Positions 37,123-49,078 of a stretch of DNA of 64,000 nucleotides are shown here, piece after piece. A program made the position numbers and the translations under genes. The notes beneath the pieces were generated by a model, which was given only the letters and a program-made list of their open reading frames with translations, was not told the DNA's origin and ran no database searches. Positions within the stretch are counted from its first letter, which is position 1; each line of letters starts with the position of its first letter. Source of the DNA: Hippasteria phrygiana (taxonomy: Eukaryota > Echinodermata > Asteroidea > Valvatida > Goniasteridae); the NCBI GenBank assembly GCA_037893225.1, contig JAZGUH010000550.1, forward strand, positions 496,001-560,000, read 5' to 3'.

Positions 37123-40100
37123 AAGGTAATATGCACACAGATGTTGGCCGGAAAGAAAATAAACATTGCGAGGTTTGAATTTTCTCCACAAAATTTAACT
37201 CTAAGAAGCCGCCGATAATTGCAACATGTAGCGCCAGATCTAAGCTATCCATACATGTCAAAATTACTGCATTTGGTTGATATTTCATGCAATTATGAAT
37301 GAGTAAAACAAGTCCATTCCCCAGGGAATTTGACATGCATGGAGCAATAAATAGACGGTAACATGTACACAGATGTTGGCCGGAAAGAAAATAAACATTG
37401 CGAGGTTTGAATTTTCTCCACAAGTTTTAACTCTGGGAAGCCGCCGATGATTGCAACATGTAGCGCCAGATCTAAGCTATCCATACATGTCAAAATTACT
37501 GCATTTGGTTGATATTTCATGCAATTATGAATGAGTAAAGCAAGTCCATACCCCAGGGAATTTGACATGCATGGAGCAATAAATAGACGGTAATATGTAC
37601 ACAGATGTTGGCCGGAAAGAAAATAAACATTGCGAGGTTTGAATTTTCTCCACAAAATTTAACTCTAAGAAGCCGCCGATAATTGCAACATGTAGCGCCA
37701 GATCTAAGCTATCCATACATGTCAAAATTACTGAATTTGGTTGATATTTCATGCAATTATGAATGAGTAAAACAAGTCCATTCCCCAGGGAATTTGACAT
37801 GCATGGAGCAATAAATAGACGGTAACATGTACACAGATGTTGGCCGGAAAGAAAATAAACATTGCGAGGTTTGAATTTTCTCTACAAGTTTTAACTCTGG
37901 GAAGCCGCCGATGATTGCAACATGTAGCGCCAGATCTAAGCTATACATACATGTCAAAATTACTGCATTTGGTTGATATTTCATGCAATTATGAATGAGT
38001 AAAGCAAGTCCATACCCCAGGGAATTTGACATGCATGGAGCAATAAATAGACGGTAATATGTACACAGATGTTGGCCGGAAAGAAAATAAACATTGCGAG
38101 GTTTGAATTTTCTCCACAAGTTTGAACTCTAAGAAGCCGCCGATGATTGCAACATGTAGCGCCAGATCTAAGCTATCCATACATGTCAAAATTACTGCAT
38201 TTGGTTGATATTTCATGCAATTATGAATGAGTAAAGCAAGTCCATACCCCAGGGAATTTGACAGGCATGGAGCAATAAATAAAAGGTAATATGCACACAG
38301 ATGGTGGCCGGAAAGAAAATAAACATTGCGAGGTTTGAATTTTCTCCACAAGTGTTAACTCTAAGAAGCCGCCGATAATTGCAACATGTAGCGCCAGATC
38401 TAAGCTATCCGTACATGTCAAAATTACTGTATTTGGTTGATATTTCATGCAATTATGAATGAGTAAAGCAAGTCCATACCCCAGGGAATTTGACATGCAT
38501 GGAGCAATAAATAGACGGTAATATGTACACAGATGTTGGCCGGAAAGAAAATAAACATTGCGAGGTTTGAATTTTCTCCACAAGTTTGAACTCTAAGAAG
38601 CCGCCGATGATTGCAACATGTAGCGCCAGATCTAAGCTATCCATACATGTCAAAATTACTGCATTTGGTTGATATTTCATGAAATTATGAATGAGTAAAG
38701 CAAGTCCATACCCCAGGGAATTTGACAGGCATGGAGCAATAAATAAAAGGTAATATGCACACAGATGGTGGCCGGAAAGAAAATAAACATTGCGAGGTTT
38801 GAATTTTCTCCACAAGTGTTAACTCTAAGAAGCCGCCGATAATTGCAACATGTAGCGCCAGATCTAAGCTATCCGTACATGTCAAAATTACTGTATTTGG
38901 TTGATATTTCATGCAATTATGAATGAGTAAAGCAAGTCCATACCGCAGGGAATTTGACATGCATGGAGCAATAAATAGACGGTAATATGTACACAGATGT
39001 TGACCGGAAAGAAAATAAACATTGCGAGGTTTGAATTTTCTCCACAAGTTTGAACTCTAAGAAGCCGCCGATGATTGCAACATGTAGCGCCAGATCTAAG
39101 CTATCCATACATGTCAAAATTACTGCATTTGGTTGATATTTCATGCAATTATGAATGAGTAAAGCAAGACCATACCCCAGGGAATTTGACAGGCATGGAG
39201 CAATAAATAAAAGGTAATATGCACACAGATGTTGGCCGGAAAGAAAATAAACATTGCGAGGTTTGAATTTTCTCCACAAAATTTAACTCTAAGAAGCCGC
39301 CGATAATTGCAACATGTAGCGCCAGATCTAAGCTATCCATACATGTCAAAATTACTGCATTTGGTTGATATTTCATGCAATTATGAATGAGTAAAACAAG
39401 TCCATTCCCCAGGGAATTTGACATGCATGGAGCAATAAATAGACGGTAACATGTACACAGATGTTGGCCGGAAAGAAAATAAACATTGCGAGGTTTGAAT
39501 TTTCTCCACAAGTTTTAACTCTGGGAAGCCGCCGATGATTGCAACATGTAGCGCCAGATCTAAGCTATCCATACATGTCAACATTACTGCATTTGGTTGA
39601 TATTTCATGCAATTATGAATGAGTAAAGCAAGTCCATACCCCAGGGAATTTGACATGCATGGAGCAATAAATAGACGGTAATATGTACACAGATGTTGGC
39701 CGGAAAGAAAATAAACATTGCGAGGTTTGAATTTTCTCCACAAGTTTGAACTCTAAGAAGCCGCCGATGATTGCAACATGTAGCGCCAGATCTAAGCTAT
39801 CCATACATGTCAAAATTACTGCATTTGGTTGATATTTCATGCAATTATGAATGAGTAAAGCAAGACCATACCCCAGGGAATTTGACAGGCATGGAGCAAT
39901 AAATAAAAGGTAATATGCACACAGATGTTGGCCGGAAAGAAAATAAACATTGCGAGGTTTGAATTTTCTCCACAAAATTTAACTCTAAGAAGCCGCCGAT
40001 AATTGCAACATGTAGCGCCAGATCTAAGCTATCCATACATGTCAAAATTACTGAATTTGGTTGATATTTCATGCAATTATGAATGAGTAAAACAAGTCCA

Positions 40101-41658
40101 TTCCCCAGGGAATTTGACATGCATGGAGCAATAAATAGACGGTAACATGTACACAGATGTTGGCCGGAAAGAAAATAAACATTGCGAGGTTTGAATTTTC
40201 TCTACAAGTTTTAACTCTGGGAAGCCGCCGATGATTGCAACATGTAGCGCCAGATCTAAGCTATACATACATGTCAAAATTACTGCATTTGGTTGATATT
40301 TCATGCAATTATGAATGAGTAAAGCAAGTCCATACCCCAGGGAATTTGACATGCATGGAGCAATAAATAGACGGTAATATGTACACAGATGTTGGCCGGA
40401 AAGAAAATAAACATTGCGAGGTTTGAATTTTCTCCACAAGTTTGAACTCTAAGAAGCCGCCGATGATTGCAACATGTAGCGCCAGATCTAAGCTATCCAT
40501 ACATGTCAAAATTACTGCATTTGGTTGATATTTCATGCAATTATGAATGAGTAAAGCAAGTCCATACCCCAGGGAATTTGACAGGCATGGAGCAATAAAT
40601 AAAAGGTAATATGCACACAGATGGTGGCCGGAAAGAAAATAAACATTGCGAGGTTTGAATTTTCTCCACAAGTGTTAACTCTAAGAAGCCGCCGATAATT
40701 GCATCATGTAGCGCCAGATCTAAGCTATCCGTACATGTCAAAATTACTGTATTTGGTTGATATTTCATGCAATTATGAATGAGTAAAGCAAGACCATACC
40801 CCAGGGAATTTGACAGGCATGGAGCAATAAATAAAAGGTAATATGCACACAGATGTTGGCCGGAAAGAAAATAAACATTGCGAGGTTTGAATTTTCTCCA
40901 CAAAATTTAACTCTAAGAAGCCGCCGATAATTGCAACATGTAGCGCCAGATCTAAGCTATCCATACATGTCAAAATTACTGAATTTTGTTGATATTTCAT
41001 GCAATTATGAATGAGTAAAACAAGTCCATTCCCCAGGGAATTTGACATGCATGGAGCAATAAATAGACGGTAACATGTACACAGATGTTGGCCGGAAAGA
41101 AAATAAACATTGCGAGGTTTGAATTTTCTCTACAAGTTTTAACTCTGGGAAGCCGCCGATGATTGCAACATGTAGCGCCAGATCTAAGCTATACATACAT
41201 GTCAAAATTACTGCATTTGGTTGATATTTCATGCAATTATGAATGAGTAAAGCAAGTCCATACCCCAGGGAATTTGACATGCATGGAGCAATAAATAGAC
41301 GGTAATATGTACACAGATGTTGGCCGGAAAGAAAATAAACATTGCGAGGTTTGAATTTTCTCCACAAGTTGGAACTCTAAGAAGCCGCCGATGATTGCAA
41401 CATGTAGCGCCAGATCTAAGCTATCCATACATGTCAAAATTACTGCATTTGGTTGATATTTCATGCAATTATGAATGAGTAAAGCAAGTCCATACCCCAG
41501 GGAATTTGACAGGCATGGAGCAATAAATAAAAGGTAATATGCACACAGATGGTGGCCGGAAAGAAAATAAACATTGCGAGGTTTGAATTTTCTCCACAAG
41601 TGTTAACTCTAAGAAGCCGCCGATAATTGCAACATGTAGCGCCAGATCTAAGCTATCC

Positions 41659-43978
41659 GTACATGTCAAAATTACTGTATTTGGTTGATATTTCATGCAA
41701 TTATGAATGAGTAAAGCAAGTCCATACCGCAGGGAATTTGACATGCATGGAGCAATAAATAGACGGTAATATGTACACAGATGTTGACCGGAAAGAAAAT
41801 AAACATTGCGAGGTTTGAATTTTCTCCACAAGTTTGAACTCTAAGAAGCCGCCGATGATTGCAACATGTAGCGCCAGATCTAAGCTATCCATACATGTCA
41901 AAATTACTGCATTTGGTTGATATTTCATGCAATTATGAATGAGTAAAGCAAGACCATACCCCAGGGAATTTGACAGGCATGGAGCAATAAATAAAAGGTA
42001 ATATGCACACAGATGTTGGCCGGAAAGAAAATAAACATTGCGAGGTTTGAATTTTCTCCACAAAATTTAACTCTAAGAAGCCGCCGATAATTGCAACATG
42101 TAGCGCCAGATCTAAGCTATCCATACATGTCAACATTACTGCATTTGGTTGATATTTCATGCAATTATGAATGAGTAAAACAAGTCCATTCCCCAGGGAA
42201 TTTGACATGCATGGAGCAATAAATAGACGGTAACATGTACACAGATGTTGGCCGGAAAGAAAATAAACATTGCGAGGTTTGAATTTTCTCCACAAGTTTT
42301 AACTCTGGGAAGCCGCCGATGATTGCAACATGTAGCGCCAGATCTAAGCTATCCATACATGTCAAAATTACTGCATTTGGTTGATATTTCATGCAATTAT
42401 GAATGAGTAAAGCAAGTCCATACCCCAGGGAATTTGACATGCATGGAGCAATAAATAGACGGTAATATGTACACAGATGTTGGCCGGAAAGAAAATAAAC
42501 ATTGCGAGGTTTGAATTTTCTCCACAAGTTTGAACTCTAAGAAGCCGCCGATGATTGCAACATGTAGCGCCAGATCTAAGCTATCCATACATGTCAAAAT
42601 TACTGCATTTGGTTGATATTTCATGCAATTATGAATGAGTAAAGCAAGACCATACCCCAGGGAATTTGACAGGCATGGAGCAATAAATAAAAGGTAATAT
42701 GCACACAGATGTTGGCCGGAAAGAAAATAAACATTGCGAGGTTTGAATTTTCTCCACAAAATTTAACTCTAAGAAGCCGCCGATAATTGCAACATGTAGC
42801 GCCAGATCTAAGCTATCCGTACATGTCAAAATTACTGTATTTGGTTGATATTTCATGCAATTATGAATGAGTAAAGCAAGTCCATACCGCAGGGAATTTG
42901 ACATGCATGGAGCAATAAATAGACGGTAATATGTACACAGATGTTGACCGGAAAGAAAATAAACATTGCGAGGTTTGAATTTTCTCCACAAGTTTGAACT
43001 CTAAGAAGCCGCCGATGATTGCAACATGTAGCGCCAGATCTAAGCTATCCATACATGTCAAAATTACTGCATTTGGTTGATATTTCATGCAATTATGAAT
43101 GAGTAAAGCAAGACCATACCCCAGGGAATTTGACAGGCATGGAGCAATAAATAAAAGGTAATATGCACACAGATGTTGGCCGGAAAGAAAATAAACATTG
43201 CGAGGTTTGAATTTTCTCCACAAAATTTAACTCTAAGAAGCCGCCGATAATTGCAACATGTAGCGCCAGATCTAAGCTATCCATACATGTCAACATTACT
43301 GCATTTGGTTGATATTTCATGCAATTATGAATGAGTAAAACAAGTCCATTCCCCAGGGAATTTGACATGCATGGAGCAATAAATAGACGGTAACATGTAC
43401 ACAGATGTTGGCCGGAAAGAAAATAAACATTGCGAGGTTTGAATTTTCTCCACAAGTTTTAACTCTGGGAAGCCGCCGATGATTGCAACATGTAGCGCCA
43501 GATCTAAGCTATCCATACATGTCAAAATTACTGCATTTGGTTGATATTTCATGCAATTATGAATGAGTAAAGCAAGTCCATACCCCAGGGAATTTGACAT
43601 GCATGGAGCAATAAATAGACGGTAATATGTACACAGATGTTGGCCGGAAAGAAAATAAACATTGCGAGGTTTGAATTTTCTCCACAAGTTTGAACTCTAA
43701 GAAGCCGCCGATGATTGCAACATGTAGCGCCAGATCTAAGCTATCCATACATGTCAAAATTACTGCATTTGGTTGATATTTCATGCAATTATGAATGAGT
43801 AAAGCAAGACCATACCCCAGGGAATTTGACAGGCATGGAGCAATAAATAAAAGGTAATATGCACACAGATGTTGGCCGGAAAGAAAATAAACATTGCGAG
43901 GTTTGAATTTTCTCCACAAAATTTAACTCTAAGAAGCCGCCGATAATTGCAACATGTAGCGCCAGATCTAAGCTATCC
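41659..43978. repeat. Tandem duplication of a five-monomer block (1160 bp) with a mapped crossover
   Basis: The unit 41659-42818 repeats at 42819-43978. The private gtcaacatt in an A-like monomer occurs at 42129 and 43289, 1160 bp apart. The junction monomer 42691-42922 has an A head (acaaaattta) and an E tail (ctatccgtac, ctgtattt, accgcagg). The crossover therefore lies between about 42763 and 42818. A similar A/E hybrid at 61019-61250 indicates that this kind of exchange happened more than once or was copied. Confidence 0.87.
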
Positions 43979-45706
43979 ATACATGTCAAAATTACTGAAT
44001 TTGGTTGATATTTCATGCAATTATGAATGAGTAAAACAAGTCCATTCCCCAGGGAATTTGACATGCATGGAGCAATAAATAGACGGTAACATGTACACAG
44101 ATGTTGGCCGGAAAGAAAATAAACATTGCGAGGTTTGAATTTTCTCTACAAGTTTTAACTCTGGGAAGCCGCCGATGATTGCAACATGTAGCGCCAGATC
44201 TAAGCTATACATACATGTCAAAATTACTGCATTTGGTTGATATTTCATGCAATTATGAATGAGTAAAGCAAGTCCATACCCCAGGGAATTTGACATGCAT
44301 GGAGCAATAAATAGACGGTAATATGTACACAGATGTTGGCCGGAAAGAAAATAAACATTGCGAGGTTTGAATTTTCTCCACAAGTTTGAACTCTAAGAAG
44401 CCGCCGATGATTGCAACATGTAGCGCCAGATCTAAGCTATCCATACATGTCAAAATTACTGCATTTGGTTGATATTTCATGCAATTATGAATGAGTAAAG
44501 CAAGTCCATACCCCAGGGAATTTGACAGGCATGGAGCAATAAATAAAAGGTAATATGCACACAGATGGTGGCCGGAAAGAAAATAAACATTGCGAGGTTT
44601 GAATTTTCTCCACAAGTGTTAACTCTAAGAAGCCGCCGATAATTGCAACATGTAGCGCCAGATCTAAGCTATCCGTACATGTCAAAATTACTGTATTTGG
44701 TTGATATTTCATGCAATTATGAATGAGTAAAGCAAGTCCATACCGCAGGGAATTTGACATGCATGGAGCAATAAATAGACGGTAATATGTACACAGATGT
44801 TGACCGGAAAGAAAATAAACATTGCGAGGTTTGAATTTTCTCCACAAGTTTGAACTCTAAGAAGCCGCCGATGATTGCAACATGTAGCGCCAGATCTAAG
44901 CTATCCATACATGTCAAAATTACTGCATTTGGTTGATATTTCATGCAATTATGAACGAGTAAAGCAAGACCATACCCCAGGGAATTTGACAGGCATGGAG
45001 CAATAAATAAAAGGTAATATGCACACAGATGTTGGCCGGAAAGAAAATAAACATTGCGAGGTTTGAATTTTCTCCACAAAATTTAACTCTAAGAAGCCGC
45101 CGATAATTGCAACATGTAGCGCCAGATCTAAGCTATCCATACATGTCAAAATTACTGAATTTTGTTGATATTTCATGCAATTATGAATGAGTAAAACAAG
45201 TCCATTCCCCAGGGAATTTGACATGCATGGAGCAATAAATAGACGGTAACATGTACACAGATGTTGGCCGGAAAGAAAATAAACATTGCGAGGTTTGAAT
45301 TTTCTCTACAAGTTTTAACTCTGGGAAGCCGCCGATGATTGCAACATGTAGCGCCAGATCTAAGCTATACATACATGTCAAAATTACTGCATTTGGTTGA
45401 TATTTCATGCAATTATGAATGAGTAAAGCAAGTCCATACCCCAGGGAATTTGACATGCATGGAGCAATAAATAGACGGTAATATGTACACAGATGTTGGC
45501 CGGAAAGAAAATAAACATTGCGAGGTTTGAATTTTCTCCACAAGTTTGAACTCTAAGAAGCCGCCGATGATTGCAACATGTAGCGCCAGATCTAAGCTAT
45601 CCATACATGTCAAAATTACTGCATTTGGTTGATATTTCATGCAATTATGAATGAGTAAAGCAAGTCCATACCCCAGGGAATTTGACAGGCATGGAGCAAT
45701 AAATAA

Positions 45707-45938
45707 AAGGTAATATGCACACAGATGGTGGCCGGAAAGAAAATAAACATTGCGAGGTTTGAATTTTCTCTACAAGTTTTATCTCTGGGAAGCCGCCGAT
45801 GATTGCAACATGTAGCGCCAGATCTAAGCTATACATACATGTCAAAATTACTGCATTTGGTTGATATTTCATGCAATTATGAATGAGTAAAGCAAGTCCA
45901 TACCCCAGGGAATTTGACATGCATGGAGCAATAAATAG
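45707..45938. repeat. Hybrid monomer E head / B body
   Basis: The monomer starts aaggtaatatgc with gatggtggcc (type E), then switches to tctctacaagttttatctctggg-type sequence (type B, tatc sub-variant) and ctatacatac. The switch lies between monomer positions 23 and 64, inside the nearly invariant segment. It sits between a C monomer and a C monomer. Confidence 0.8.
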
Positions 45939-46254
45939 ACGGTAATATGTACACAGATGTTGGCCGGAAAGAAAATAAACATTGCGAGGTTTGAATTTTC
46001 TCCACAAGTTTGAACTCTAAGAAGCCGCCGATGATTGCAACATGTAGCGCCAGATCTAAGCTATCCATACATGTCAAAATTACTGCATTTGGTTGATATT
46101 TCATGCAATTATGAATGAGTAAAGCAAGTCAATACCCCAGGGAATTTGACAGGCATGGAGCAATAAATAAAAGGTAATATGCACACAGATGGTGGCCGGA
46201 AAGAAAATAAACATTGCGATTTTTGAATTTTCTCCACAAGTGTTAACTCTAAGA

Positions 46255-49078
46255 AGCCGCCGATAATTGCAACATGTAGCGCCAGATCTAAGCTATCCGT
46301 ACATGTCAAAATTACTGTATTTGGTTGATATTTCATGCAATTATGAATGAGTAAAGCAAGTCCATACCCCAGGGAATTTGACATGCATGGAGCAATAAAT
46401 AGACGGTAATATGTACACAGATGTTGGCCGGAAAGAAAATAAACATTGCGAGGTTTGAATTTTCTCCACAAGTTTGAACTCTAAGAAGCCGCCGATGATT
46501 GCAACATGTAGCGCCAGATCTAAGCTATACATACATGTCAAAATTACTGCATTTGGTTGATATTTCATGCAATTATGAATGAGTAAAGCAAGTCCATACC
46601 CCAGGGAATTTGACATGCATGGAGCAATAAATAGACGGTAATATGTACACAGATGTTGGCCGGAAAGAAAATAAACATTGCGAGGTTTGAATTTTCTCCA
46701 CAAGTTTGAACTCTAAGAAGCCGCCGATGATTGCAACATGTAGCGCCAGATCTAAGCTATCCATACATGTCAAAATTACTGCATTTGGTTGATATTTCAT
46801 GCAATTATGAATGAGTAAAGCAAGTCCATACCCCAGGGAATTTGACATGCATGGAGCAATAAATAAAAGGTAATATGCACACAGATGGTGGCCGGAAAGA
46901 AAATAAACATTGCGAGGTTTGAATTTTCTCCACAAGTTTGAACTCTAAGAAGCCGCCGATGATTGCAACATGTAGCGCCAGATCTAAGCTATCCATACAT
47001 GTCAAAATTACTGCATTTGGTTGATATTTCATGCAATTATGAATGAGTAAAGCAAGACCATATCCCTGGGAATTTGACAGGCATGGAGCAATAAATAAAA
47101 GGTAATATGCACACAGATGTTGGCCGGAAAGAAAATAAACATTGCGAGGTTTGAATTTTCTCCACAAAATTTAACTCTAAGAAGCCGCCGATAATTGCAA
47201 CATGTAGCGCCAGATCTAAGCTATCCATACATGTCAAAATTACTGAATTTTGTTGATATTTCATGCAATTATGAATGAGTAAAACAAGTCCATTCCCCAG
47301 GGAATTTGACATGCATGGAGCAATAAATAGACGGTAACATGTACACAGATGTTGGCCGGAAAGAAAATAAACATTGCGAGGTTTGAATTTTCTCTACAAG
47401 TTTTAACTCTGGGAAGCCGCCGATGATTGCAACATGTAGCGCCAGATCTAAGCTATACATACATGTCAAAATTACTGCATTTGGTTGATATTTCATGCAA
47501 TTATGAATGAGTAAAGCAAGTCCATACCCCAGGGAATTTGACATGCATGGAGCAATAAATAGACGGTAATATGTACACAGATGTTGGCCGGAAAGAAAAT
47601 AAACATTGCGAGGTTTGAATTTTCTCCACAAGTTTGAACTCTAAGAAGCCGCCGATGATTGCAACATGTAGCGCCAGATCTAAGCTATCCATACATGTCA
47701 AAATTACTGCATTTGGTTGATATTTCATGCAATTATGAATTAGTAAAGCAAGTCCATACCCCAGGGAATTTGACAGGCATGGAGCAATAAATAAAAGGTA
47801 ATATGCACACAGATGTTGGCCGGAAAGAAAATAAACATTGCGAGGTTTGAATTTTCTCCACAAAATTTAACTCTAAGAAGCCGCCGATAATTGCAACATG
47901 TAGCGCCAGATCTAAGCTATCCATACATGTCAAAATTACTGAATTTGGTTGATATTTCATGCAATTATGAATGAGTAAAACAAGTCCATTCCCCAGGGAA
48001 TTTGACATGCATGGAGCAATAAATAGACGGTAACATGTACACAGATGTTGGCCGGAAAGAAAATAAACATTGCGAGGTTTGAATTTTCTCTACAAGTTTT
48101 AACTCTGGGAAGCCGCCGATGATTGCAACATGTAGCGCCAGATCTAAGCTATACATACATGTCAAAATTACTGCATTTGGTTGATATTTCATGCAATTAT
48201 GAATGAGTAAAGCAAGTCCATACCCCAGGGAATTTGACATGCATGGAGCAATAAATATACGGTAATATGTACACAGATGTTGGCCTGAAAGAAAATAAAC
48301 ATTGCGAGGTTTGAATTTTCTCCACAAGTTTGAACTCTAAGAAGCCGCCGATGATTGCAACATGTAGCGCCAGATCTAAGCTATCCATACATGTCACAAT
48401 TACTGCATTTGGTTGATATTTCATGCAATTATGAATGAGTAAAGCAAGTCCATACCCCAGGGAATTTGACATGCATGGAGCAATAAATAGACGGTAATAT
48501 GTACACAGATGTTGGCCGGAAAGAAAATAAACATTGCGAGGTTTGAATTTTCTCCACAAGTTTGAACTCTAAGAAGCCGCCGATGATTGCAACATGTAGC
48601 GCCAGATCTAAGCTATCCATACATGTCAAAATTACTGCATTTGGTTGATATTTCATGCAATTATGAATTAGTAAAGCAAGTCCATACCCCAGGGAATTTG
48701 ACAGGCATGGAGCAATAAATAGAAGGTAATATGCACACAGATGTTGGCCGGAAAGAAAATAAACATTGCGAGGTTTGAATTTTCTCCACAAGTTTTAACT
48801 CTAAGAAGCCGCCGATAATTGCAACATGTAGCGCCAGATCTAAGCTATCCATACATGTCAAAATTACTGAATTTGGTTGATATTTCATGCAATTATGAAT
48901 GAGTAAAACAAGTCCATTCCCCAGGGAATTTGACATGCATGGAGCAATAAATAGACGGTAACATGTACACAGATGTTGGCCGGAAAGAAAATAAACATTG
49001 CGAGGTTTGAATTTTCTCTACAAGTTTTAACTCTGGGAAGCCGCCGATGATTGCAACATGTAGCGCCAGATCTAAGCT
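46255..49078. repeat. Long-range duplicated block, copy 1 (partner 61103-63926)
   Basis: About 12 monomers match 61103-63926 at an offset of 14848 bp (64 monomers), including the E/G hybrid and the A monomer with attttgttgat. This copy has private changes absent from the partner, such as ataaatatacgg at 48251, which it shares with its neighbour at 50571. Limits are set by the body of the monomer near 46246 and by ctatacatac at 49077 against ctatccatac at 63925. Confidence 0.83.
46867..47098. repeat. Hybrid monomer E head / G tail
   Basis: The start (aaggtaatatgc, gatggtggcc) is type E and the rest (acaagtttgaactctaag, gatgattgc, accatatccctggg, gacaggc) is type G. The switch lies between monomer positions 23 and about 70. 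The same hybrid occurs at 61715-61946, inside the copied block 46255-49078 / 61103-63926. A comparable one at 56147-56378 has accatacccctggg. Confidence 0.8.

Larger units (their letters stand above)
34640..39338. repeat. Long-range duplicated block, copy 1 (partner 56218-61146)
   Basis: Private changes shared with the partner are tctctaaaag (35791 and 57367), tgtagtgcc (35835 and 57411), gaattgtctc (36481 and 58057) and catgaaatt (38678 and 60486). The offset is 21576 bp (93 monomers) for the first three and 21808 bp (94 monomers) for the last. The step is explained by a hybrid monomer at 36891-37122 in this copy. Upstream of the 234-bp monomer the offset is 21578 bp, matching the 2-bp insertion. 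Confidence 0.88.
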
